In this document: piece after piece, positions 57,085 through 64,000 of the stretch
Layout of the letters: every line of letters starts with the position of its first letter
Position numbering within the stretch: the first letter of the stretch is position 1
Source: Salipiger sp. IMCC34102
Lineage (GTDB): Bacteria > Pseudomonadota > Alphaproteobacteria > Rhodobacterales > Rhodobacteraceae
Assembly (NCBI RefSeq): GCF_004145405.1
Contig: NZ_SELQ01000002.1
Span: 620,001-684,000 of the forward strand
Direction: 5' to 3'
Length of the DNA: 64,000 bases
Translations under genes and position numbers: made by a program
Notes under the pieces: generated by a model
What the model saw: the letters and a program-made list of their open reading frames with translations, nothing else
Database searches by the model: none
What the model was told of the DNA's origin: nothing

Positions 57085-57177
57085 TTGTCAACGCTTATTG
57101 CAGCGCCGCTGTTGCCCCTTGTTTTCCGGTGTCGTCTGCAGTCTGTCGGATGTCGGATCTGGACGGGGTTTCGGCAC

Positions 57178-57738
57178 ATGGACATCGGGGAACGGCTGCG
57201 CCAGCTGCGCGAGGATCACGGGCTGTCCCAGCGCGAACTGGCCAGCCGCGCGGGCCTGACCAACGGCGCCATCTCCCTGATCGAGAAGAACCGCAGCTCG
57301 CCTTCCGTCGCCTCGCTGAAATCGTTGCTCGACGCCTTCCCGATCTCGATGGCCGACTTCTTCGCGCCGCTCGAAGCCGAAGCGGGACCGCGCCATTTCT
57401 ACACCGCCGACCAGTTCCGCGAGATCGCCCCCCAGGACGGGGCCACCGGCCCGCCGGTGTCCCTGCGCCAGTTGGGCCGCGCGGCGGAGCACAGCCTGCA
57501 GATCCTGCACGAGACCTATCCCCCCGGCGCCGACACCGGACCCGAGTTCCTGCAACATACCGGCGAAGAGGCGGGCATCGTCGTGCGGGGCCGGATCGAG
57601 GTCACCGTCGATGGCGCGGTGCAGGTTCTGGACGAAGGCGACGGCTATCTCTTCGACAGCCGCCTGCCCCACCGGTTCCGCAATACCTCCGACACGGAAT
57701 GCGTGGTCATCAGCGCCTGCACGCCGCCGACCTTCTGA
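57178..57738 (+). CDS. puuR: PuuR-like HTH-cupin transcriptional regulator
   Basis: A 186-aa regulator with an XRE-type HTH (residues 1-60: IGERLRQLREDHGLSQRELA, GAISLIEKNRSSPSVASLKS) and a C-terminal cupin (about 110-185: GEEAGIVVRGRIEVTVDGAV, YLFDSRLPHRFRNTSD). This is the PuuR architecture; PuuR represses putrescine use in E. coli. It is divergent from gabT and heads away from the amine cluster, so regulation of that cluster is likely. The gene symbol reflects architecture and context, not proof. Confidence 0.78.
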   Translation: MDIGERLRQLREDHGLSQRELASRAGLTNGAISLIEKNRSSPSVASLKSLLDAFPISMADFFAPLEAEAGPRHFYTADQFREIAPQDGATGPPVSLRQLGRAAEHSLQILHETYPPGADTGPEFLQHTGEEAGIVVRGRIEVTVDGAVQVLDEGDGYLFDSRLPHRFRNTSDTECVVISACTPPTF

Positions 57739-57748
57739 CGCTCGGTCC

Positions 57749-58339
57749 TCAGTCGCGCCCGCAGATCCGCACCTGCGGGTCCAGCGCCTTGTATTCCGTG
57801 GCGGTGATGTAGACGATCTGGTCGTTGGGCACGTTCTGCCATTCCCGCTCGAACCGGTCGCGCACGCCCGCGCGCAGGTACTTGGCGATCTGCTGGTTGC
57901 CGACGAACCCGCGGTTCACGCTGGCGCTGTGGAAGCCGATGCGCAACTTGGGCCCCAGGCAGGCGTTGGGCAGCGTGGTGAAGATCACGCAGGCCGACCG
58001 GCAGGACCCGCGGATTTCCACCCGCTTGCCCCATTGGCGCAGCATCTCGCGGTCGGCCTCGGCGCTGATGATCTGACCGCCACCATCGCGAGAGATCACG
58101 TAAGGCTCCGAGGTGGGGGCAGGCCGTCGGTCGGTGCAAAGCCCGGCGCCGCACAAAAGCGAGGTCAGCGCCGCCGATTGCCCGTCGCGCGCGGCGCCCG
58201 GTCGTGCAGGGGCGTCCGGCACGGCGGCGATCCGGTTGTTGAGGGCATCGACGCTTTGCGCCGAACAGGCGGAAAGGCCCAGCGCGAGGGTGACGGCCGC
58301 CATGATCAGGCGAAGAGGCAATTGAGAAATGATGCGCAT
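57749..58339 (-). CDS. ClpP-fold exported lipoprotein (COG3904-like)
   Basis: A 196-aa protein with a signal peptide and lipobox (ALGLSAC, Cys about 26). The mature part resembles a ClpP/crotonase-fold periplasmic family: KRVEIRGSCRSACVIFTTLP (a GxCxSAC turn), LGPKLRIGFHSASV and DQIVYITATEY. In this family the SAC serine and the following GFHS His suggest protease-like residues, but no activity is established. Three further Cys (CGAGLC, CGRD) may form disulfides. It is convergent with the puuR-like gene. Confidence 0.6.
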   Translation of the reverse strand: MRIISQLPLRLIMAAVTLALGLSACSAQSVDALNNRIAAVPDAPARPGAARDGQSAALTSLLCGAGLCTDRRPAPTSEPYVISRDGGGQIISAEADREMLRQWGKRVEIRGSCRSACVIFTTLPNACLGPKLRIGFHSASVNRGFVGNQQIAKYLRAGVRDRFEREWQNVPNDQIVYITATEYKALDPQVRICGRD

Positions 58340-58388
58340 GACGCGGTCCCCGTGATTCCCGGGCGCGCGCCAGCCGCTTCGCCCGTCG

Positions 58389-60278
58389 TTACTCTGCCAT
58401 ATCCCAGGCGACCGTGTATTCCGATAGCACCGCGCTGACGTCGTCTTGCGTTGCGCCGTTTGCCGCCACCCGGGCCACGAGTCCGCGCTTCTTGTCCTCG
58501 ACGACCTCCTGGACGCGGGCGGGAACGCCCTTCGCCTCCAGCGCGGTGTCGAAGACGCGGGTGATCGCACGCTTGCGCAAATCGGGCTTGAAGATCTTGC
58601 CCACCGCCGTCTTCGGCAGCTCCGGCAGGATCTCCAGGTGCTTGGGATAGGCCGCGCGCTCGTTGATCTTGCCCTTGGCGTATTCCATCAGGTCGGCTTC
58701 GGTGACGGTCGCGCCTTCCACCAGTTCGACGTAGGCGCAAGGCAACTCGCCCGCGTGGCTGTCCGGCTGCCCGATGGCGCCCGCGAATGCCACCGCCTCG
58801 TGACCGGCGAGGGCCTCCTCGATCTCGGCGGGGTCGATGTTGTGACCGCCGCGGATGATCAGGTCCTTGGCGCGCCCCGTGATCCACAAATATCCGTCCG
58901 CGTCGATGCGGCCGAGATCACCGGTGCGCAGGTAGGTCGGCTTGCCGTTGTCGTCATCGTAGTAGAGGTTCTTGTTCTTGTCGGCTTCCGTATAGGTGTA
59001 GCCCTGCGACACCCCGGGGTTGGAGACGCAGATCTCGCCGATCTCGTCGACGCCGCAGGGCGCGTGGGTCTCGACCGACATGATCCGCACGTCCGTGTAG
59101 GGAAAGGCGAGTCCGATGGATCCGACCTTCTTCGTCCCCTCCGGCGGGTTGATCGACACGAGGCAGGTCGCCTCCGTCAGGCCGTAGCCTTCGCAGATCG
59201 TCACCCCCGCGGCCTCCTCGAACCGGCGGTAGAGTTCCAGCGGTAAAGGCGCAGAGCCGCAGAACGCCAGCTTCAGAGAGGAGATGTCGGCATCCACCTT
59301 GCGCTGCATCAGGGCGGACATGGCCGTGGGCACGGTGATCATGAAGGTCACGCGATAGCGTTCGATCAGCTTCCAGAAGTTGTCGAAGACGCCGTCGCCC
59401 CGGTAACCCTGCGGGGTCGGAAAGACGACCTGCGCCCCCGATCCCAGCGAACAGCCCAGGGAGACGATGGCCGCGAAGACGTGGAACATCGGCAAGGGAC
59501 AGATCTGCACGTCGGTCTCGTTGAACAGCAGGCGGTCGCCCAGCCAGGCGTTGTAGAGGATCCCCGAGTAGCGATGCTGCGCCACCTTGGGCATGCCCGT
59601 GGTGCCGCCGGTATGGAAGTAGGCCGCGACCCGGTCGGTCGGGCTGTCCATGAACTGCAGCTCTTTGGGCTGCTTGGCGACCGCCTTGTCCCACGCGATG
59701 ACCTTGGCCTTGTGCTCGACCGGATTCTTGGGGCGGATGAGCGGCACGATCAGCTTCTTGGCGCCCGTCAGGTAGCGGTGCAGGTCGACCTCGATCACTT
59801 GCTTGACGTTGGGCGCCAGCGCCACGGCCTCCGCCGCCTTCTGGGCCACGTCGGTCTTGGGGAAACTGCGCAGGGTCACGAGGACCTTGGCCTTGGTCTC
59901 CCGAAGGATGGCGCCGATCTGCTGCGGCTCCAGAAGCGGGTTGATCGGGTTCACGATGCCCGCGACCTGACCGCCCAGGTAGGTCTGCACGGCCTCGGAA
60001 CAATTGGGCAGCATGAAGGCCACCACGTCGCCTTCCCGGATCCCGAGGCTTCGGAACAGGTTCGCCACCTGCGCGGTGCGATCCTTGAGCTCCGACCAGG
60101 TCAGCGTGTCCTCGGGGTCCTTGGGGCCCGAGAACAACTGGAAGGTGACCGCGGCCCGGTCGGGAAACTTCGCCGCGGTGCGCGACAGCTGCTCGAAGGT
60201 GGTGGTCGCGATGTCGCGGTCGGCCCAGGGGGCTTCCTGTTCGATCGCTTCACGGTCAGAGATTCCGGCGTACCCCAT
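58389..60278 (-). CDS. Acyl-CoA synthetase (AMP-forming)
   Basis: A 629-aa ANL-superfamily ligase: YFHTGGTTGMPKVAQHRYSG (P-loop with TGGTTGMPK), CEGYGLTEATC, YLRTGDLGRIDADGYLWITG and PKTAVGKIFKPDLRKRAI (C-terminal catalytic Lys). It activates a fatty or aromatic acid to its CoA ester; the substrate is not evident. The Met at 60278 follows GGGAGG with seven bases of spacing; a five-residue longer start is possible. It runs in the same direction as the ABC exporter, 111 bp downstream of it. Confidence 0.9.
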   Translation of the reverse strand: MGYAGISDREAIEQEAPWADRDIATTTFEQLSRTAAKFPDRAAVTFQLFSGPKDPEDTLTWSELKDRTAQVANLFRSLGIREGDVVAFMLPNCSEAVQTYLGGQVAGIVNPINPLLEPQQIGAILRETKAKVLVTLRSFPKTDVAQKAAEAVALAPNVKQVIEVDLHRYLTGAKKLIVPLIRPKNPVEHKAKVIAWDKAVAKQPKELQFMDSPTDRVAAYFHTGGTTGMPKVAQHRYSGILYNAWLGDRLLFNETDVQICPLPMFHVFAAIVSLGCSLGSGAQVVFPTPQGYRGDGVFDNFWKLIERYRVTFMITVPTAMSALMQRKVDADISSLKLAFCGSAPLPLELYRRFEEAAGVTICEGYGLTEATCLVSINPPEGTKKVGSIGLAFPYTDVRIMSVETHAPCGVDEIGEICVSNPGVSQGYTYTEADKNKNLYYDDDNGKPTYLRTGDLGRIDADGYLWITGRAKDLIIRGGHNIDPAEIEEALAGHEAVAFAGAIGQPDSHAGELPCAYVELVEGATVTEADLMEYAKGKINERAAYPKHLEILPELPKTAVGKIFKPDLRKRAITRVFDTALEAKGVPARVQEVVEDKKRGLVARVAANGATQDDVSAVLSEYTVAWDMAE

Positions 60279-60389
60279 TGGTGTCCCTCCCAAGACGACT
60301 TGGCCCGGCGGCGCCGGTTTGTATCATTGTTGCAGACGATGGACGAAAGCGCGGCGCAGGTGCAAGCATGACGCCACGAAAAAGTGAGA

Positions 60390-62183
60390 CTATTCGGCAG
60401 CCATCCCTTCGGTGAACTGCAGCCGTGCGAGCCGCGCGTAAAGGCCGCCTTCGGCGACCAGGCTGTCGTGGGTGCCGGTGGCCACGATGCGGCCGGCCTC
60501 GAAGACGACGATCCGGTCGGCCTTCTTCACGGTGGCCAGCCGGTGCGCGACGATCAGGGTGGTGCGGTTGCGGGCCAGCCGATCGACGGCGCGTTGCACC
60601 AGCCGCTCACTTTCCGCGTCGAGCGCGCTGGTCGCCTCGTCCAGAAGCAGGATCGGCGCGTCGCGCAGGATCGCGCGGGCGATGGCGATACGCTGCTTCT
60701 GCCCGCCCGACAGCATCACGCCGCGCTCGCCCACGTAAGAGTCGTAGCCGTCCGGCAGGGCGGTCAGGAAATCGTGGGCGGCGGCGGCGCGGGCGGCGGC
60801 CTCGACCTCCGCATCGGTGGCGTCGGGTCGCCCGAAGCGGATATTCTCGCGCGCGGTATCGCCGAAGATCACCGGATCCTGCGGGACCAGCGCGATCTGG
60901 CGGCGGAAGTCGTCCCGGGCCATGGCGCGCAGATCCGTGCCGCCCAGCCGGATCTGCCCTTCGGTGGGGTCGTAGAACCGTTGCAACAGCTGGATGATCG
61001 TCGACTTGCCCGCCCCCGAAGGCCCAACGAGCGCCACCGTCTCTCCAGGCTCCACCGTCAGCGTGACGTCGTCGAGCGCCGCGACCGAGGGCCGGCCGGG
61101 ATAGCGGAAGGTCACCGTGTCGAACTCGATGCGGCCCTGCGTGAGGTCCCCCACGCGCGCCGGATCTGCGGGGTCGCGCACGGCGTCCTCTGAGTTGAGC
61201 AGTTCGACCAGCCGCTCGGTGGCGCCCGCCGCGCGTTGCAGTTCGGACCAGATCTCGGTCAGGGCGCCCACGGCGCCGGCGACCATCACCGCGTAGATGA
61301 CGAATTGCACCAGCTCGCCCACGGTCATCGCTTCGGTGCGGACATCGCGCGCGCCGATCCACAGGACCCCCACGACGCCCGCGAAAATGAGGAAGATCAC
61401 GATGGCCGTCATCCAGGCCCGCACCCCGATCCGCTTGCGCGCCGCGTCGAAGGATTTCTCGGTCACCTTCCAGAAGGCGCGCCGCGACAGCGCCTCGTGG
61501 GTGAAGGCCTGCACCGTCTGCACCGACAAGAGCGCCTCGGAGGCGGAGCCAGAGCTTTGCGCGATCCAGTCCTGATTCTCCCGGCTGAGCACCCGCAACC
61601 GCCGGCCCAGCAGGACGATGGGCAGGATGACGGCGGGCACCAGCAACAGCACCAGGCCCGTCAGCTTGGCGGAGGTGAACATCATCAGCACCAGACCGCC
61701 CAGCAGAAGCAGCACGTTGCGCAGCGCGACGGAGACGGACGAGCCGATGACCGACAGGATCAGCGTGGTGTCGGTGGTGATGCGGCTCAGCACCTCGCCG
61801 GTCATGATCCGCTCGAAGAAGGCGGGCGACATGCCCACGGTGCGGTCGAAGACGGCCGTGCGGATATCGGCCACGACCCGTTCGCCCAGCCGGGTCACGA
61901 AGTAATAGCGCAGCGCCGTCCCCACGGCGAGCAGCACGGCAATCCCCATGGCGGCGGCGAAATACTGGTCCAGCAAGACGGCGGAGGACCCGTCGAAGTT
62001 GTCCACGACCCGGCGCACGGCAAGCGGCATGACCAGCGAGACGACGGCCGTCAGGACCAGGGCGCCCAGCGCCAGCGCGATCATCCCGCGGTAAGGCTTC
62101 AGGAACGGCCAGAGCGCCCGCAGCGCTCCCATGTCGCGTGATTTGGCGCGTTCCGCGTCGGTCGATTTCGGAGCCTCGGCCAT
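60390..62183 (-). CDS. ABC exporter, fused permease and ATPase (MsbA/LmrA type)
   Basis: A 597-aa half-transporter. Six membrane helices span about residues 30-320 and the nucleotide-binding domain 350-590: ALVGPSGAGKSTIIQLLQRF (Walker A), VMLSGGQKQRIAIARAILRD (signature), ILLLDEATSALDAESERLV (Walker B). It is expected to work as a homodimer exporting lipid, drug or peptide; the substrate cannot be inferred. The N-terminus is charged and cytoplasmic (MAEAPKSTDAERAKSRDMG). Confidence 0.93.
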   Translation of the reverse strand: MAEAPKSTDAERAKSRDMGALRALWPFLKPYRGMIALALGALVLTAVVSLVMPLAVRRVVDNFDGSSAVLLDQYFAAAMGIAVLLAVGTALRYYFVTRLGERVVADIRTAVFDRTVGMSPAFFERIMTGEVLSRITTDTTLILSVIGSSVSVALRNVLLLLGGLVLMMFTSAKLTGLVLLLVPAVILPIVLLGRRLRVLSRENQDWIAQSSGSASEALLSVQTVQAFTHEALSRRAFWKVTEKSFDAARKRIGVRAWMTAIVIFLIFAGVVGVLWIGARDVRTEAMTVGELVQFVIYAVMVAGAVGALTEIWSELQRAAGATERLVELLNSEDAVRDPADPARVGDLTQGRIEFDTVTFRYPGRPSVAALDDVTLTVEPGETVALVGPSGAGKSTIIQLLQRFYDPTEGQIRLGGTDLRAMARDDFRRQIALVPQDPVIFGDTARENIRFGRPDATDAEVEAAARAAAAHDFLTALPDGYDSYVGERGVMLSGGQKQRIAIARAILRDAPILLLDEATSALDAESERLVQRAVDRLARNRTTLIVAHRLATVKKADRIVVFEAGRIVATGTHDSLVAEGGLYARLARLQFTEGMAAE

Positions 62184-62298
62184 CGTCGTCCCATCCGTTT
62201 TGGCAGCGGGATAGGCAGGCGCGCCGCCGATGACAAGCGTGCAGCGGCGCGACGAAAGGACCGCAAGACGCGAAAAGCCGTATCGAATGGGGGATATT

Positions 62299-62372
62299 TG
62301 GAGCGGGCGACGGGAATCGAACCCGTATCATCAGCTTGGAAGGCTGAGGTCTTACCATTACACAACGCCCGC
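62299..62372 (-). tRNA. tRNA-Gly (anticodon TCC)
   Basis: On the minus strand the acceptor is GCGGGCG/CGCCCGC with discriminator T and encoded CCA; the anticodon loop is CTTCCAA and the T-arm CGGGTTCGATTCCCG. Length 74 nt. Confidence 0.95.
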
Positions 62373-62385
62373 TCGGGCTGGGGCT

Positions 62386-62415
62386 TCTATACTGCGCAGC
62401 CTCGCGCGATGGCAA
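62386..62415 (-). promoter_or_regulatory. Predicted promoter of tRNA-Gly(TCC)
   Basis: Minus-strand TTGCCA (62415-62410), an 18-bp spacer and TATAGA (62391-62386) end 13 bp before the mature tRNA. The -35 is 5/6 and the -10 is 4/6 to consensus. Confidence 0.5.
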
Positions 62416-62665
62416 GAGCCGAGTGGGCAAGAGCTTGATCGCGAGGGCTCGGGATGAAGCTTGACCAACGCAACTCCCTCGAAACCCGTCACGAGGACCG
62501 ATCACCCGGCCCCCGGGTGAACTGGTGGCCCGTTCAACGCCCTCGACCGGTGCGAAGGCCTCGCGACACGCTCGCGGACACGTCCTCTCCCAACTCTCGC
62601 CGCATTCCGCGGGCATATCTACGATGATTTCGAACCGGTTCGATGCTCAGACGGAAGACGACCCC

Positions 62666-63106
62666 ATGCGACCCATACATGCGCTGTACACGGTGATCGC
62701 CCTGGCGACGATGCTGTTTCCGACGATGTCACAGGCGCAGGCCTGCGGACAGACGGACGAGGTTTTCGTCGTCCAGAACCGCGGCATCTTCCCGCCCAGG
62801 ATCTACCACAACGACGCGACGGGGGTTTGTTTCGTCAACGAATCGAACCGCGAGCTCTGGCTGCTCTACACGACCGACCAGGGCGCCCTGACATGGTCAT
62901 CTAGAATGCCCGTCGGAGCAGAGACGGATCAGCTTGCCCGGCTTGGCAACAACAAGGAGATCTTCGCCGTCATCCTGTACTGCGGCTACGACCGCTACGG
63001 TAATCTGAAACGATGCCGCGACGGCGAAAACCCGACGCACTACTCCCGCCTCGGCGATATGTTTCCCGCGGTCCTGTACGAAAGACCGGCCATACTGGAA
63101 TACTAA
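62666..63106 (+). CDS. Secreted Cys-containing protein, unknown function
   Basis: A 146-aa protein. Residues 1-25 are a signal peptide (MRPIHALYTVIALATMLFPT, then MSQAQA). The mature part has four Cys (ACGQT, VCFVN, YCGYD, RCRDG) that could form two disulfides, and is rich in Tyr, Asn and Trp: RIYHNDATGVCFVNESNREL, LWLLYTTDQGALTWSS. I do not recognise a family. The Met at 62666 is chosen because it begins the signal peptide. Its 3' end overlaps the SRAP gene by 4 bp, convergently. Confidence 0.6.
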   Translation: MRPIHALYTVIALATMLFPTMSQAQACGQTDEVFVVQNRGIFPPRIYHNDATGVCFVNESNRELWLLYTTDQGALTWSSRMPVGAETDQLARLGNNKEIFAVILYCGYDRYGNLKRCRDGENPTHYSRLGDMFPAVLYERPAILEY

Positions 63107-63774
63107 TCGCCGGATGCCACCTGCGCGATCAGGTCCGGTCCCTGCGCGCGATTGGAATTGACCGCGGTCGAAACGCGCCGGAACGACAATGTCCCCTTTC
63201 CCGCCGGACGCATGAGCGGCGCCGCACCATGCCCCGCCTCGCCCAGCCAGAGCGGCCAGTCGGCGGGGTCGAGGATCACCGGAAGGCGGTCGTGGATCGG
63301 GGCCATGTCCGCATTGGCCTCGCAGGTCACCACGGCGCAGCCGGTCAGGGCCGTCTCCCCGCGCGCCCAGTCCTGCCAGATCCCGGCGAAGACCATCGGC
63401 CCGCCGTCGACCCGGGTGACGTACCAGGGCTGCGGCGTCTCTCCCTTCTCGCGTTTCCATTCGTAGAACCCCGAGGCCACGATCAGGCAGCGGCGCGCGC
63501 GCACTGCTTCGCGAAAGGCAGGTTTTTTCGCCACCGTCTCCGAGCGGGCGTTTATGATCAATGGGCCGTCGGTGGGCGTGTCGTACCAATGCGGCACGAA
63601 ACCCCAGCGCATGGACCGCAGCCGCCGGGTGCCTTCGGCGCTGGTGACGGCGTGCACCTGCACGGTGGGACAGACGTTGTAGTTCGGCACGTCCGGCAGA
63701 TCGTTCGAGGCCGTGGCCTCGAAGACCTCCGTCATCGCCTGGTGAGGCAGGGTGATCGCCATGCGTCCGCACAT
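63103..63774 (-). CDS. SRAP-domain protein (YedK/HMCES family)
   Basis: A 223-aa SOS-response-associated peptidase family protein. After Met removal, Cys2 (MCGRM) is the residue that forms the thiazolidine cross-link to abasic sites. Asn in LIINARSETV, Glu in ASGFYEWKRE and His in PIHDRLPVIL complete the active site. It shields abasic sites in single-stranded DNA. Despite the family name I see no GTTC-N7-GTTC box upstream of it. Confidence 0.93.
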   Translation of the reverse strand: MCGRMAITLPHQAMTEVFEATASNDLPDVPNYNVCPTVQVHAVTSAEGTRRLRSMRWGFVPHWYDTPTDGPLIINARSETVAKKPAFREAVRARRCLIVASGFYEWKREKGETPQPWYVTRVDGGPMVFAGIWQDWARGETALTGCAVVTCEANADMAPIHDRLPVILDPADWPLWLGEAGHGAAPLMRPAGKGTLSFRRVSTAVNSNRAQGPDLIAQVASGD

Positions 63775-63871
63775 GAACCCAATCTAGCCTCGGCTCTACG
63801 AGAGCGGAAGGGCCGCAGAATTGGTGCAGGCGCAGGGATTGACAGGCACCTCCATCCCCTGCCCGGCCACG

Positions 63872-63900
63872 AAAAAGCGCGCGGGATCGCTCCCGCGCGC
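63872..63900 (-). terminator. Rho-independent terminator of the gene entering from the right edge
   Basis: GCGCGCGGGA (63877-63886) and TCCCGCGCGC (63891-63900) form a perfect 10-bp stem with a TCGC loop. On the minus strand it is followed by TTTTTC. Confidence 0.85.
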
Positions 63901-63925
63901 CTTGCGTCGTCCAGCGAAAGCCGGA

Positions 63926-64000
63926 TCAGTTCATGGTGATACGACCGTCGGTGTAGGGCGTATAGGGCCCGTTCTCGGCGATGTATTCGGCCACCACGTC
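63926..64000 (-). CDS. 3' end of an unidentified gene
   Basis: An open minus-strand frame from the window edge to a TGA at 63926-63928, giving 24 codons ending PYTPYTDGRITMN. The strong terminator just downstream supports a real gene end. The piece is too short for me to name the product. Confidence 0.5.
   Translation of the reverse strand, partial: DVVAEYIAENGPYTPYTDGRITMN

Noticed and set aside
57086-57091. A perfect TTGACA (minus strand) as the gabT -35 box
   Set aside because: No acceptable -10 hexamer lies 15-19 bp downstream, so I did not call a promoter.
63775-63871. An SOS box upstream of the SRAP gene
   Set aside because: No GTTC-N7-GTTC or GAAC-N7-GAAC is present; a single GAAC at the start of the region has no partner at the right spacing.

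Overview
The window looks like chromosomal DNA of a marine, Roseobacter-type alphaproteobacterium (Rhodobacteraceae). The base composition is GC-rich throughout. Several features point the same way: cckA with an upstream CtrA-type box, a GapR (DUF2312) gene, a recA gene with an alphaproteobacterial GTTC-N7-GTTC SOS box, a RamA-like corrinoid reactivation protein with a stand-alone methyl-THF:corrinoid methyltransferase, and many four-base ATGA/GTGA gene overlaps. I see no rRNA, insertion sequence, prophage or CRISPR array. The taxonomic call is inference from gene content.

Layout. 1-2.5 kb: pxpB (5' end cut off), pxpC and pxpA, a 5-oxoprolinase operon. 2.6-10 kb: rplM-rpsI with promoter and terminator, a 2H phosphoesterase, a MocR regulator divergent from a DUF1127 gene, a thioesterase, and alaS with two small genes. 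10-14 kb: recA, a sulfotransferase, rlmE and a Ppx/GppA phosphatase. 14-16.5 kb: a one-carbon operon (PF13769 protein, methylene-THF reductase, methyl-THF:corrinoid methyltransferase). 16.5-20.6 kb: sugar genes (GH13, GH1, glucokinase). 20.8-26 kb: cckA, an RsmB-like methyltransferase and guaB. 26-33 kb: the RamA-like protein, a HyuA/HyuB pair and a sugar dehydrogenase. 33-36 kb: gapR, a small membrane protein and a fused 2-oxoacid dehydrogenase E1. 36-43 kb: two identical tRNA-Gly genes and a broken-up histidine locus (hisB-hisH-glsA on +, hisA and hisF-hisE on -), with a nonsense-interrupted YdeI-like gene between. 43-49 kb: small exported and conserved proteins, rlmB, tRNA-Tyr, a two-component system and a DegQ-type protease. 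49-57.7 kb: an amine cluster. 57.7-64 kb: a ClpP-fold lipoprotein, acyl-CoA synthetase, ABC exporter, tRNA-Gly(TCC), a Cys-containing secreted protein, an SRAP protein and the 3' end of an unknown gene.

The most interesting locus is 49.2-57.7 kb. On one strand it carries an unusually long Orn/Lys/Arg-type decarboxylase, an ATP-grasp ligase, a C45-type Ntn hydrolase/acyltransferase, a nitrilase-family amidohydrolase and a GABA-type transaminase; a PuuR-like HTH-cupin regulator is divergent. Read together they suggest a pathway that makes or consumes a diamine through an amide intermediate, analogous to the gamma-glutamyl-putrescine (Puu) route but with different enzyme families at the ligation and hydrolysis steps. 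This is inference.

Regulatory signals worth checking: a perfect TTAA-N7-TTAA box just upstream of cckA; paired SOS-like boxes and a perfect 10-bp inverted repeat between recA and the sulfotransferase gene; and two facing TATTGTG...ATACAA sites between the MocR gene and the DUF1127 gene.
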